Origin: Pseudomonas alkylphenolica
GTDB taxonomy: Bacteria > Pseudomonadota > Gammaproteobacteria > Pseudomonadales > Pseudomonadaceae
Length of the DNA: 64,000 nucleotides
Reading direction: 5' to 3'
NCBI RefSeq assembly: GCF_004025535.1
Contig: NZ_QJRG01000038.1
Span: 1-64,000 of the forward strand
The notes below the pieces were generated by a model. The model searched no databases, was not told the DNA's origin, and was given only the letters and a program-made list of their open reading frames with translations. Below are positions 10,353-17,227 of this stretch, one piece after another. Each line of letters opens with the position of its first letter. The stretch's first letter is position 1. The position numbers and the translations under genes were made by a program.

Positions 10353-11915
10353 GTGAGCCAAGTCTTGATCGCCGCGCTGCAGAACCCCGCCCTGTTTCCC
10401 CACCCGGTCAAGGACTTCCAGGTTATCGAAACCCATATTTCCTGGGTGGTGCTGACGGGCGACTACGCCTACAAGATCAAGAAGCCGATGAACTTCGGCT
10501 TCCTCGACTTCACCGAGCTGTCTGCGCGCAAACACTTCTGCAACGAAGAGTTGCGCCTGAACCAGCGCCTGACCGAAGGTCTGTACCTGGACGTACTGCC
10601 GATCACCGGCAGCGCTGAAGCACCGCAACTGGGCGGCGAAGGCGAGCCGATCGAATACGCACTGAAAATGCGCCAGTTCCCGCAGAGCCAGATGCTCAGC
10701 ACGCTGCAGGCCAACGGTGAACTGACTGCCGAACACATTGACCAGATGGCCGGGCAGATTGCGCGTTTCCACCTCGATGCGCCAAAGGTTGCCGTGGAGC
10801 ACCCGCTGGGTACCCCGGACGCGGTGATGGCGCCTGTATCGCAGAACTTCGAACAGATCCGTCCGTTCCTGAGCGACAAGGCCGACCTGCAGCAACTCGA
10901 TGCGCTGCAAGCCTGGGCCGAGGACAACTTCAAACGCCTGCATGGTCTGTTCGAAACGCGCAAAGCCGAAGGGTTCATCCGTGAATGCCACGGCGACATC
11001 CACCTGGGCAACGCCACCCTGATCGATGGCAAGGTGGTGATCTTCGACTGCATCGAGTTCAACGAGCCGTTCCGCCTGACCGACGTCTACGCCGATGTCG
11101 GCTTCCTGGCGATGGACTTGGAAGACCGCGGCCTGAAATCGCTGTCGCGTCGCTTCGTCAGCCAGTACCTGGAGCTGACCGGTGACTATGCAGGCCTTGA
11201 ACTGCTGAACTTCTATAAAGCCTACCGCGCCCTGGTGCGCGCCAAGGTAGCCCTGTTCAGCATGGGCGCCGACGCCGATGCGGTGCAGCGCGCTACTACC
11301 CTGCGCACTTACCGTAACTACGCCAACCTCGCCGAGAGCTACAGCGCGATCCCTTCCCGCTTCCTGGCCATTACCCACGGTGTTTCCGCCGTCGGCAAGA
11401 GCCATGTAGCCATGCGTCTGGTCGATGCGCTGGGCGCCGTACGCCTGCGTTCGGATGTTGAGCGCAAGCGCTTGTTCGGTGAGCAGGCAGCCGCCAGCGC
11501 CGGCCAACTGCAAGCTGGCATCTACAGCGAAGACGCCAGCCAGGCCACTTACGCCCACCTGCACACACTGGCCGAGACTGTCCTGCGCGCCGGGTTCCCG
11601 GTGGTGATCGATGCCACCTACCTCAAGCACGCGCAACGCCAGGCTGCGGCACACGTTGCCAGCGAGACCGGCGTGCCGTTCCTGATCCTCGACTGCAACG
11701 CCCCCGATGCCGTCATCGCCAGCTGGTTGGCACAGCGTCAGGCCGAACAGAACGATCCGTCGGACGCCACCCTGGACGTCATCAAGGCACAACACGCCAG
11801 CCGTGACCCGCTGAACGCCGAAGAACTGCTGCAAAGCAAGCGCGTGGAAACCAACGAAAGCGGCAGCCTCGACCAACTGGTCGGGCAAATCCGTCAGCGC
11901 CTGCCAGGGCTCTGA
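10353..11915 (+). CDS. Phosphotransferase-like/AAA-ATPase two-domain protein
   Basis: The 520-residue protein joins two kinase-like parts. The N-terminal half is an aminoglycoside phosphotransferase (APH) fold with a lysine-rich strand (YAYKIKKPMNFG), the catalytic-loop motif CHGDIHLGN near residues 211-219 and a metal-binding IFDCIEF motif. The C-terminal half has a P-loop, HGVSAVGKS near residue 343, and resembles zeta-toxin/gluconate-kinase-like ATPases. Such fusions are widespread in proteobacteria, but the substrate is unknown. The start is a GTG with AAGGAT seven bases upstream. It is divergent from mrcB and seems to be a single-gene unit. Confidence 0.82.
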   Translation: MSQVLIAALQNPALFPHPVKDFQVIETHISWVVLTGDYAYKIKKPMNFGFLDFTELSARKHFCNEELRLNQRLTEGLYLDVLPITGSAEAPQLGGEGEPIEYALKMRQFPQSQMLSTLQANGELTAEHIDQMAGQIARFHLDAPKVAVEHPLGTPDAVMAPVSQNFEQIRPFLSDKADLQQLDALQAWAEDNFKRLHGLFETRKAEGFIRECHGDIHLGNATLIDGKVVIFDCIEFNEPFRLTDVYADVGFLAMDLEDRGLKSLSRRFVSQYLELTGDYAGLELLNFYKAYRALVRAKVALFSMGADADAVQRATTLRTYRNYANLAESYSAIPSRFLAITHGVSAVGKSHVAMRLVDALGAVRLRSDVERKRLFGEQAAASAGQLQAGIYSEDASQATYAHLHTLAETVLRAGFPVVIDATYLKHAQRQAAAHVASETGVPFLILDCNAPDAVIASWLAQRQAEQNDPSDATLDVIKAQHASRDPLNAEELLQSKRVETNESGSLDQLVGQIRQRLPGL

Positions 11916-11960
11916 TCACCTTCAGGACGTGAAGCAGTCGACACTTCATACCTGAATCCG

Positions 11961-12017
11961 GGCGCCTCCTGAGTGGTGGCACTATAGTGTCACCATAAGT
12001 CCAAACAAGGAGGCGCC
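11961..12017 (+). repeat. Nested inverted repeats enclosing the ribosome binding site
   Basis: Positions 11961-11970 (GGCGCCTCCT) are a perfect reverse complement of 12008-12017 (AGGAGGCGCC), which contains the ribosome binding site of the next gene. Inside lies a 20-bp dyad, 11975-11994 (GGTGGCACTA/TAGTGTCACC), with one mismatch and a TATAGT core. Depending on the transcription start, this could be an operator or an RNA hairpin hiding the ribosome site. Confidence 0.6.
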
Positions 12018-12019
12018 TT

Positions 12020-12364
12020 ATGAATCAGCCACGGCAACTGGACAGCGCACTGTACGCACTGGTGCATGATGAACAGATCGCCAGCTTCAATCGCGAAAAG
12101 CCTCGGGACACTGTCATCGACTTTCGCGGGGGTGACTTTCGTGGCCTTGACCTGCGTGAACTGGACACCGCCGGTATCGATTTCACCGACGCCTACTTTC
12201 GCGCCGCCGACCTGCGCGGACTGGACCTGCGCGGCAACGGCCTCGAAGGGGCAAGCCTTTCCCACGCGCAGATCTCCGGTACTTACTTCCCTGCCGAGCT
12301 GAGCGCCGATGAAATTCTGATGTCGGTAAATTTCGGCACCCGCCTGCGCTACCGCACTCGCTAA
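12020..12364 (+). CDS. Pentapeptide repeat protein
   Basis: The 114-residue protein has a central run of A(D/N)LxX-type pentapeptides (FRGGDFRGLDLRELDTAG, then FRAADLRGLDLRGNGLEGA), about residues 35-85, which fold as a right-handed quadrilateral beta-helix. The family includes gyrase-protecting DNA mimics, but with only about eight repeats and no further homology I cannot assign a target. It has a very strong ribosome site (AAGGAGG) that is locked in an inverted repeat. It forms a single-gene unit ending at the terminator at 12378. Confidence 0.75.
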   Translation: MNQPRQLDSALYALVHDEQIASFNREKPRDTVIDFRGGDFRGLDLRELDTAGIDFTDAYFRAADLRGLDLRGNGLEGASLSHAQISGTYFPAELSADEILMSVNFGTRLRYRTR

Positions 12365-12377
12365 GCGCTCTCCCTCC

Positions 12378-12406
12378 CCCGCCAGCTGCGGCCTGGCGGG
12401 TTGTTG
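12378..12406 (+). terminator. Probable terminator after the pentapeptide gene
   Basis: A perfect 8-bp GC-rich stem CCCGCCAG/CTGGCGGG with a 7-base loop is followed by TTGTTG rather than a pure T-run, 13 bases after the stop codon. Confidence 0.6.
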
Positions 12407-12527
12407 TCGGCTACCCGTCGGCGGAGCGATGGCAAAAAGCCGCGTATTTTCCAAGTGCCGCTACACTGCTCATTGACCTGCCAGCGATACCTTCACAAGA
12501 CCCGTTCAGCCGTCGCAAGGAGGCTTG

Positions 12528-12800
12528 ATGAACGATGAACTTCAGCATCTGAAAAACCTTGGCAAGACCTCCGCGCAGTGGCTGCATGCGGTAGGCATCC
12601 ACAGCGCTTCGGATCTACGCCGCCTTGGCGCGGTGAATGCCTACCAGGCGGTGCGTACCCGGGGGTTTCGGGCTTCCAAGGTGCTGCTGTACGCCATCGA
12701 AGGCGCGTTGCTGGATATGCACTGGAACGATATTCCGCCTGAACGCAAAGAAGCCCTCAATCAACAACTGGATGCCAAGACCCTGAGAAAAAATAATTGA
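12528..12800 (+). CDS. TfoX/Sxy C-terminal domain protein
   Basis: The 90-residue protein matches the stand-alone C-terminal (helix-hairpin-helix-like) domain of TfoX/Sxy: LKNLGKTSAQWLHAVGI, then GAVNAYQAVR and ALLDMHWNDIPPERKEAL. Full TfoX/Sxy regulates competence genes with CRP, but isolated C-terminal proteins have no demonstrated role. I chose the ATG at 12528 over the in-frame TTG at 12525, because AAGGAGG at 12517-12523 is then 4 bases away rather than 1. The prrF promoter starts 20 bases past the stop. Confidence 0.82.
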   Translation: MNDELQHLKNLGKTSAQWLHAVGIHSASDLRRLGAVNAYQAVRTRGFRASKVLLYAIEGALLDMHWNDIPPERKEALNQQLDAKTLRKNN

Positions 12801-12819
12801 AAATAACGAGTCAAGACAA

Positions 12820-12847
12820 TTGACATCGTAATGAGAATCGTTATGAT
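12820..12847 (+). promoter_or_regulatory. Promoter of the prrF small RNA
   Basis: The -35 TTGACA (12820-12825) and -10 TATGAT (12842-12847) are separated by 16 bp. The predicted start is near A12854, matching the AACTGGTCGCGAGATC 5' end typical of PrrF. Confidence 0.85.
12827..12845 (+). promoter_or_regulatory. Fur box in the prrF promoter
   Basis: The 19 bases match the consensus GATAATGATAATCATTATC at 14 positions and lie exactly between the -35 and overlapping the -10, so iron-loaded Fur would block RNA polymerase. The arrangement is that of an iron-repressed promoter. Confidence 0.85.
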
Positions 12848-12853
12848 TATCAC

Positions 12854-12967
12854 AACTGGTCGCGAGATCGGTTGGGTAAGATGAAGGCCCCTGGTTCGGA
12901 CTTTCAGATTATCTCCTCATCAGGCTAATCACGGTTATTGACCCGGCTTTTTGCCGGGTCTTTTTTT
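12854..12967 (+). ncRNA. prrF: PrrF iron-responsive small RNA
   Basis: The sequence is recognisable as PrrF, the Pseudomonas functional analogue of RyhB. It has the 5' stem segment CTGGTCGCGAGATCGG and the strongly conserved core AGATTATCTCCTCATCAGGC (12906-12925), which pairs with mRNAs of iron-using proteins such as sodB in known Pseudomonas species. It ends in a Rho-independent terminator with an 8-bp stem GACCCGGC/GCCGGGTC (12940-12960) and seven Ts. Length is about 114 nt. Transcription under low iron is expected from the Fur box in its promoter. In P. aeruginosa two copies lie in tandem; here only one is present at this locus. Confidence 0.92.
12940..12967 (+). terminator. prrF terminator
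   Basis: Perfect 8-bp stem GACCCGGC/GCCGGGTC, loop TTTTT, followed by seven Ts. Confidence 0.93.
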
Positions 12968-13088
12968 GCCCGGATTTTTCGCGTCTGCCGAGGGTCCGGA
13001 TGTTACTGAGGCTACTTGGGTGGATAACCCTCGAAGCACCGGGTATAAAGCGTCCGTTGCGCTCCGTTCAAGCAGGCACCCCAAGACC

Positions 13089-13406
13089 ATGCAATTTCTC
13101 TGTTCACCCGACGAACTGGCTGAAGGCCGCAGTCGCGGTTTTACCGTCGACGACACTTCGGTGTTTGCCGTGCGCCGTGCCGGGCAGGTCTACCTGTATC
13201 GCAATCGCTGCCCCCACCGCGGTATTGCGCTGAACTGGGAACCTGACCAATTTCTCGACAGCAGCGCCAGCCTGATTGCCTGCAGTCTGCATGGCGCGCT
13301 GTTTCTGATCGAATCCGGCGAGTGCGTGGCTGGCCCCTGCGAAGGTGAGCAATTGATTGCCCTGGGCTGCCTGGAAGACAGCCAGGGTATCTGGCTCACG
13401 GAGTGA
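13089..13406 (+). CDS. Rieske [2Fe-2S] ferredoxin-like protein
   Basis: The 105-residue soluble protein is a single Rieske domain with both cluster-binding boxes: CPHRG (Cys-x-His, about residues 40-44) and CSLHG (Cys-x2-His, about 64-68). It resembles the small Rieske ferredoxins that deliver electrons to oxygenases or reductases, but no oxygenase is adjacent. I chose the ATG at 13089 because upstream in-frame starts would run into the prrF terminator; its ribosome site is weak. Its 3' end overlaps that of sfsA on the other strand by 11 bases. An iron-sulfur protein directly behind an iron-sparing sRNA is suggestive only. Confidence 0.85.
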   Translation: MQFLCSPDELAEGRSRGFTVDDTSVFAVRRAGQVYLYRNRCPHRGIALNWEPDQFLDSSASLIACSLHGALFLIESGECVAGPCEGEQLIALGCLEDSQGIWLTE

Positions 13407-14109
13407 GCAGCACCGGTAAGGCACGGTCGATGATCACCTCTTCAGCATCGATACGCGTACCGTAGGCCAACACTTCCACCCCGTCAGCCACTGCTGCGCG
13501 CAACGCCGCGGCATAGGCGGCATCGATCTCCTGTGCCGGGCGCACCGCATCAATTCCGCTCAAGTTCACACAGTACAGCTGCACCGCGCGCACCCCCTGA
13601 CGGGCAAGCGCAGCCAGCTCACGCAGGTGCTTGGCCCCGCGCTGGGTCACGGCATCAGGAAACGCCGCTACCGTCGAACCGGGGAAGCCCAGGGTCACAC
13701 TCTTGACCTCGACATAGGCCGGTCCCTGATCGAAATCCAGACGAAAATCGATGCGGCTGCGCTCTTCACCATAAGGCACTTCACGCTTTAACCCGGTAAA
13801 CCCGGCCAACTCGGCTATGCGCCCGGCCAGCAGGGCCTCCTCGACCAGCGCGTTGGCCCGCCCGGTATTCACGCAAGCCAGCCGCCCTTGCGGGGTTTCG
13901 CTGATTTCCCAGGTGCCGGGCAATTTGCGTTTAGGGTCGTTGGAGCGACTGAACCAGACCTGCCCGCCTTCCACCATACAATTGAGCATGGAACCGGTAT
14001 TGGGGCAGTGGATGGTGATCTGCTCGCCATTGGCCAGTTCGATGTCCGCGAGGAAACGCTTGTAGCGACGCAGCAAACGCCCACATTCAAGTTCGGGAGA
14101 AAATCGCAT
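13396..14109 (-). CDS. sfsA: Sugar fermentation stimulation protein SfsA
   Basis: The 237-residue protein has the SfsA signatures: N-terminal OB-fold text ([10 protein letters not shown]) and a nuclease-like C-terminal domain with RIDFRLD and [10 protein letters not shown]. Its precise biochemical role is unclear; it is named for an effect on maltose metabolism in E. coli. The start overlaps the aminotransferase stop by one base (TGATG), so the two form an operon. The same sfsA-aminotransferase-dksA-gluQ order is usual in pseudomonads. Confidence 0.93.
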   Translation of the reverse strand: MRFSPELECGRLLRRYKRFLADIELANGEQITIHCPNTGSMLNCMVEGGQVWFSRSNDPKRKLPGTWEISETPQGRLACVNTGRANALVEEALLAGRIAELAGFTGLKREVPYGEERSRIDFRLDFDQGPAYVEVKSVTLGFPGSTVAAFPDAVTQRGAKHLRELAALARQGVRAVQLYCVNLSGIDAVRPAQEIDAAYAAALRAAVADGVEVLAYGTRIDAEEVIIDRALPVLLTP

Positions 14110-15281
14110 CAGCCTTGCCAGCTCCGCAAACCCCGGGCAATGCGTTCAACCGCTTGCTCCAGACGCGGCAGGCTCTGCGTGTAGGCAAAGCGCACGTGGT
14201 GGCCAGCCTGGTAGCGGCCAAAGTCCAGACCCGGGGTGAAGGCAACATGCTCGGTTTCAAGAAAGTGCTGGCAAAACCCAAAGGCGTCACCGCCAAAGGC
14301 GCTGATATCGGCGTACAGATAGAACGCACCTTGCGGCTCCACGGCAATGCGGAAGCCCAGCTCACGCAAGGCAGGCAACAGGAAGTCGCGGCGCCGGCCA
14401 AATTCGGCGCGGCGCTCTTCGAGGATGGCCAGGGTCTGCGGTTCGAAGCAAGCCAGTGCGGCCTGCTGCGCCATGCTCGGGGCACTGATGTAGAGGTTCT
14501 GGGCCAGTTTCTCCAGATCCCCGACGGCGGCCGGCGGCGCCACCAGCCAGCCGAGCCGCCAGCCGGTCATGCCGAAATACTTGGAAAAACTATTCAGCAC
14601 AAACGCGTGATCATCGACTTCCAGCACGCTGGCGGCGTCCATGCCGTAGGTCAGCCCGTGGTAAATCTCATCGACCACCAGATGGCCATTGTGAGCACGG
14701 GTAGCGGCAGACAGGCTAGCCAGTTCGGTACGGTCAAGCACGGTACCGGTTGGATTCGCCGGGGAGGCGACCAGGACACCGACCGTATCCTGATCCCAGT
14801 AGCGCTCGACCAGGTCTGCCGTGAGCTGGTAGTTGACCTCAGGGCCCACCGGCACCAGCTGCGCGCCACCTTCGACCAAGCGCAGGAAATGACGGTTGCA
14901 CGGGTAGCCAGGATCGGCCAGCAACCAGTGTTTGCCCGGGTCGACCAGCAAGCTGCTGGCCAACAACAAGGCACCTGAGCCACCCGGGGTGATGAGGATG
15001 CGCTGCGGGTCGATATTCAGCCCGTAACGCTGCTGGTAAAAGCCGGAAATGGCTTCGCGCAGCGCAGGCAAACCGCGCGCTGCAGTGTAGCGGGTATGCC
15101 CGGCAGCCAGGGCAGCCTGGCCCGCTTCTACAATCGGCGCGGCGGTGGTGAAGTCCGGCTCGCCGATCTCCAGGTGGATCACATCGTGACCGCTGGCCTG
15201 CAACTCGTTGGCGCGCGCCAGCAGGGCCATAACGTGGAAGGGTTCTATGGCGCGGCTGCGCGCACTGTAGGACTGGGCCAT
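14109..15281 (-). CDS. Class I/II pyridoxal-phosphate aminotransferase
   Basis: The 390-residue fold-type I enzyme has the substrate-binding strand HLEIGEPDF, the ASPANPTGT motif (172-180) and the VVDEIYHGL aspartate. The Schiff-base lysine is Lys234 in [16 protein letters not shown]. It resembles aspartate/alanine-type aminotransferases often annotated aspC-like, but the amino donor cannot be told from sequence. I chose the ATG at 15281 ([18 protein letters not shown]). An in-frame start at 15323 exists but lies within the palindromic promoter region. It is co-transcribed with sfsA. Confidence 0.88.
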   Translation of the reverse strand: MAQSYSARSRAIEPFHVMALLARANELQASGHDVIHLEIGEPDFTTAAPIVEAGQAALAAGHTRYTAARGLPALREAISGFYQQRYGLNIDPQRILITPGGSGALLLASSLLVDPGKHWLLADPGYPCNRHFLRLVEGGAQLVPVGPEVNYQLTADLVERYWDQDTVGVLVASPANPTGTVLDRTELASLSAATRAHNGHLVVDEIYHGLTYGMDAASVLEVDDHAFVLNSFSKYFGMTGWRLGWLVAPPAAVGDLEKLAQNLYISAPSMAQQAALACFEPQTLAILEERRAEFGRRRDFLLPALRELGFRIAVEPQGAFYLYADISAFGGDAFGFCQHFLETEHVAFTPGLDFGRYQAGHHVRFAYTQSLPRLEQAVERIARGLRSWQG

Positions 15282-15297
15282 CAGCCTTCTCTCAAAT

Positions 15298-15321
15298 GGG
15301 TCTAGAATAATGATTCTACCC
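15298..15321. promoter_or_regulatory. Palindromic operator-like element between aminotransferase and dksA
   Basis: The segment reads GGGTcTAGAATaatgATTCTACCC, a near-perfect dyad. Both half-sites contain TAGAAT, a good -10 hexamer on either strand, in the divergent intergenic region. It could be an operator or paired -10 elements; no matching -35 stands out on either strand. Confidence 0.45.
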
Positions 15322-15492
15322 ATGTGCCGAGACGAACGTGTGGCTAAACCCGCTGTCTACTACGAAGGCAACCGGGAGTAGCGCGCCCCGATTCGATCTG
15401 GTAAGTTCGGCGGCTCGCAGTCGCAGGGCCGGCGGGCGCCGGAGATGGAGCAGCCTGCGCAATGGATTACAAGAGTGAGAGGCGGTCTATAC

Positions 15493-15939
15493 ATGTCCAC
15501 CCTAGAAAAGCAGAAAGCCAGTCAGACCATGTACGGCGTCGAGCCCTATAAGGAAACCAAGGGTGAAGAGTACATGGGCGAGCCCATGAGCAAGCACTTC
15601 ATCAAGCTTCTCGGGGCATGGAAGCAAGAGCTGATGACCAGTGTGGACCGGACTGTGGACCACATGAAGGACGAAGCGGCCAATTTCCCTGACCCAGCCG
15701 ATCGCGCCAGCCAGGAAGAAGAGTTTGCCCTGGAGCTGCGCAACCGCGATCGCGAGCGCAAGCTGATCAAGAAGATCGACAAGACCCTGCAGAAGATTCA
15801 GGACAAAGAGTACGGCTGGTGCGACGCCTGTGGCGTAGAAATCGGCCTGCGACGTCTTGAAGCCCGTCCAACCGCTGACCTGTGCTTCGATTGCAAGGAA
15901 CTGGCGGAGAAAAAGGAAAAAACCGTCGGCAAAGGCTGA
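15493..15939 (+). CDS. dksA: RNA polymerase-binding transcription factor DksA
   Basis: The 148-residue protein inserts its coiled coil into the RNA polymerase secondary channel and acts with ppGpp in the stringent response. The coiled-coil tip motif DPADRAS lies at 67-73. The four-cysteine zinc finger is complete (Cys110, Cys113, Cys131, Cys134), so this is the canonical zinc-containing form. The ATG at 15493 (MSTLEKQKAS) gives the usual Pseudomonas length; an upstream ATG would add 16 residues. A strong terminator follows, then gluQ. The rRNA promoters at the start of the window are typical DksA targets. Confidence 0.97.
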   Translation: MSTLEKQKASQTMYGVEPYKETKGEEYMGEPMSKHFIKLLGAWKQELMTSVDRTVDHMKDEAANFPDPADRASQEEEFALELRNRDRERKLIKKIDKTLQKIQDKEYGWCDACGVEIGLRRLEARPTADLCFDCKELAEKKEKTVGKG

Positions 15940-15955
15940 TAGCTGACCGACCTGA

Positions 15956-15984
15956 ACGGGGCGCCATGGGCGCCCCGTTTCATT
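15956..15984 (+). terminator. Terminator after dksA
   Basis: A perfect 10-bp stem ACGGGGCGCC/GGCGCCCCGT with an ATG loop is followed by TTCATTT. It lies 17 bases past the dksA stop, so gluQ expression depends partly on read-through or its own promoter. Confidence 0.85.
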
Positions 15985-16012
15985 TGTGCACCACTGACTT
16001 TTCGGCGTTGTC

Positions 16013-16900
16013 ATGAATCACACCAGCTATGTCGGGCGCTTCGCCCCCACCCCCAGCGGCTTCCTGCATTTCGGCTCGCTGGTCGCCGCCCTCGCCTCCT
16101 GGCTCGACGCACGGGCAGCGGGCGGCCGTTGGTTGCTGCGCATGGAAGATATCGACCCGCCGCGCGAAGCCCCCGGCGCCCAGGCCGCCATCCTGCAGAC
16201 GCTGGAAAGCTATGGCCTGGTTTGGGACGGCGAGGTGACCTACCAGAGCCAACGCCACGATGCCTACGCCGAAGTCGTCCAGCGCCTGTTCTCCATGGGG
16301 CTGGCTTACGCCTGTACCTGCTCGCGCAAACAGCTGGAAGGCTATAACGGCATTTACCCTGGCCTTTGCCGCAACGCCGGGCATGCCCAGCACGATGCTG
16401 CCATTCGCCTGCGCGTCCCGGAATTGATCTACCGCTTCGAAGACAGGGTACAGGGCCCCTTCGAGCAACACCTGGGCCGCGAGGTCGGTGATTTCGTCAT
16501 TCGCCGGCGCGACGGTCTTTATGCCTATCAACTGGCCGTCGTACTGGATGATGCCTGGCAAGGCGTGACCGACATCGTGCGGGGCGCCGACCTGCTCGAC
16601 AACACTCCGCGCCAGCTGTACCTGCAGGAGTTGCTGGGCCTGTCGCAACCACGCTACCTGCATGTGCCATTGATAACCCAGCCCGACGGCCACAAACTGG
16701 GCAAAAGTTACCGTTCCGCGCCGCTGCCGCCCGAACAGGCCACGCCGCTGATCCTGCGTGCCCTGCGCGCGCTGGGGCAGGTCACCGACCCGGCGATGGT
16801 CCAGGCACGCCCGGAGGAAGTACTGGCTCATGCTGCGCGACAATGGACAAGCAGCGCCATTGCGCGCTGCCATACGTTGCCCGAAGCACAATTGCACTGA
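16013..16900 (+). CDS. gluQ: Glutamyl-Q tRNA(Asp) synthetase
   Basis: The 295-residue enzyme is a truncated paralogue of glutamyl-tRNA synthetase that attaches glutamate to the queuosine at position 34 of tRNA-Asp. It has a HIGH-class signature (HFGS, residues 19-22), the zinc-site cysteines (YACTCS and GLCR) and a KMSKS variant KLGKS. It lacks the anticodon-binding domain of true GluRS, as expected from length. The dksA-gluQ order is conserved in gammaproteobacteria. Confidence 0.94.
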   Translation: MNHTSYVGRFAPTPSGFLHFGSLVAALASWLDARAAGGRWLLRMEDIDPPREAPGAQAAILQTLESYGLVWDGEVTYQSQRHDAYAEVVQRLFSMGLAYACTCSRKQLEGYNGIYPGLCRNAGHAQHDAAIRLRVPELIYRFEDRVQGPFEQHLGREVGDFVIRRRDGLYAYQLAVVLDDAWQGVTDIVRGADLLDNTPRQLYLQELLGLSQPRYLHVPLITQPDGHKLGKSYRSAPLPPEQATPLILRALRALGQVTDPAMVQARPEEVLAHAARQWTSSAIARCHTLPEAQLH

Positions 16901-17050
16901 TCGGCCTGCGCAAAGAAAGCTCAATAAATTCAAATCTTTGGGCAAATCGCGCGAGGCCGCTTGCAGTCGTCAACCCATCCGTTACCATCGCCGCAGCCAT
17001 TTGCGCCAATAATAAGTCCAAGCCGCAGCGCCCTAACCTTTGAGGCCAGC

Positions 17051-17227
17051 ATGTATATCTATCGTTTGGTCCTGCTTCTGGTCGTGGGGATCTATCTGTT
17101 CTCCCCGGCCATCATGGACTGGTGGATCGAGCCCACCGGAGCCTGGTATCGCCCTTACCTGCTCTGGCTGATCCTGATCGTCGTGACCTTTATCCTGCAG
17201 AGCCAACGTGATGCCGATGAGCTTTAG
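17051..17227 (+). CDS. cbrX: CbrX, small membrane protein upstream of CbrA
   Basis: The 58-residue protein has two likely membrane helices (about 5-22 and 36-52) around a WWIEPTGAWYRPY loop. It corresponds to the small ORF described upstream of cbrA in P. putida, thought to influence cbrA expression by translational coupling. Its stop codon lies inside the start of cbrA (11-base overlap), which supports coupling. The ATG at 17051 follows a GAGGCC ribosome-site-like stretch. Its molecular function is unknown. Confidence 0.85.
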   Translation: MYIYRLVLLLVVGIYLFSPAIMDWWIEPTGAWYRPYLLWLILIVVTFILQSQRDADEL

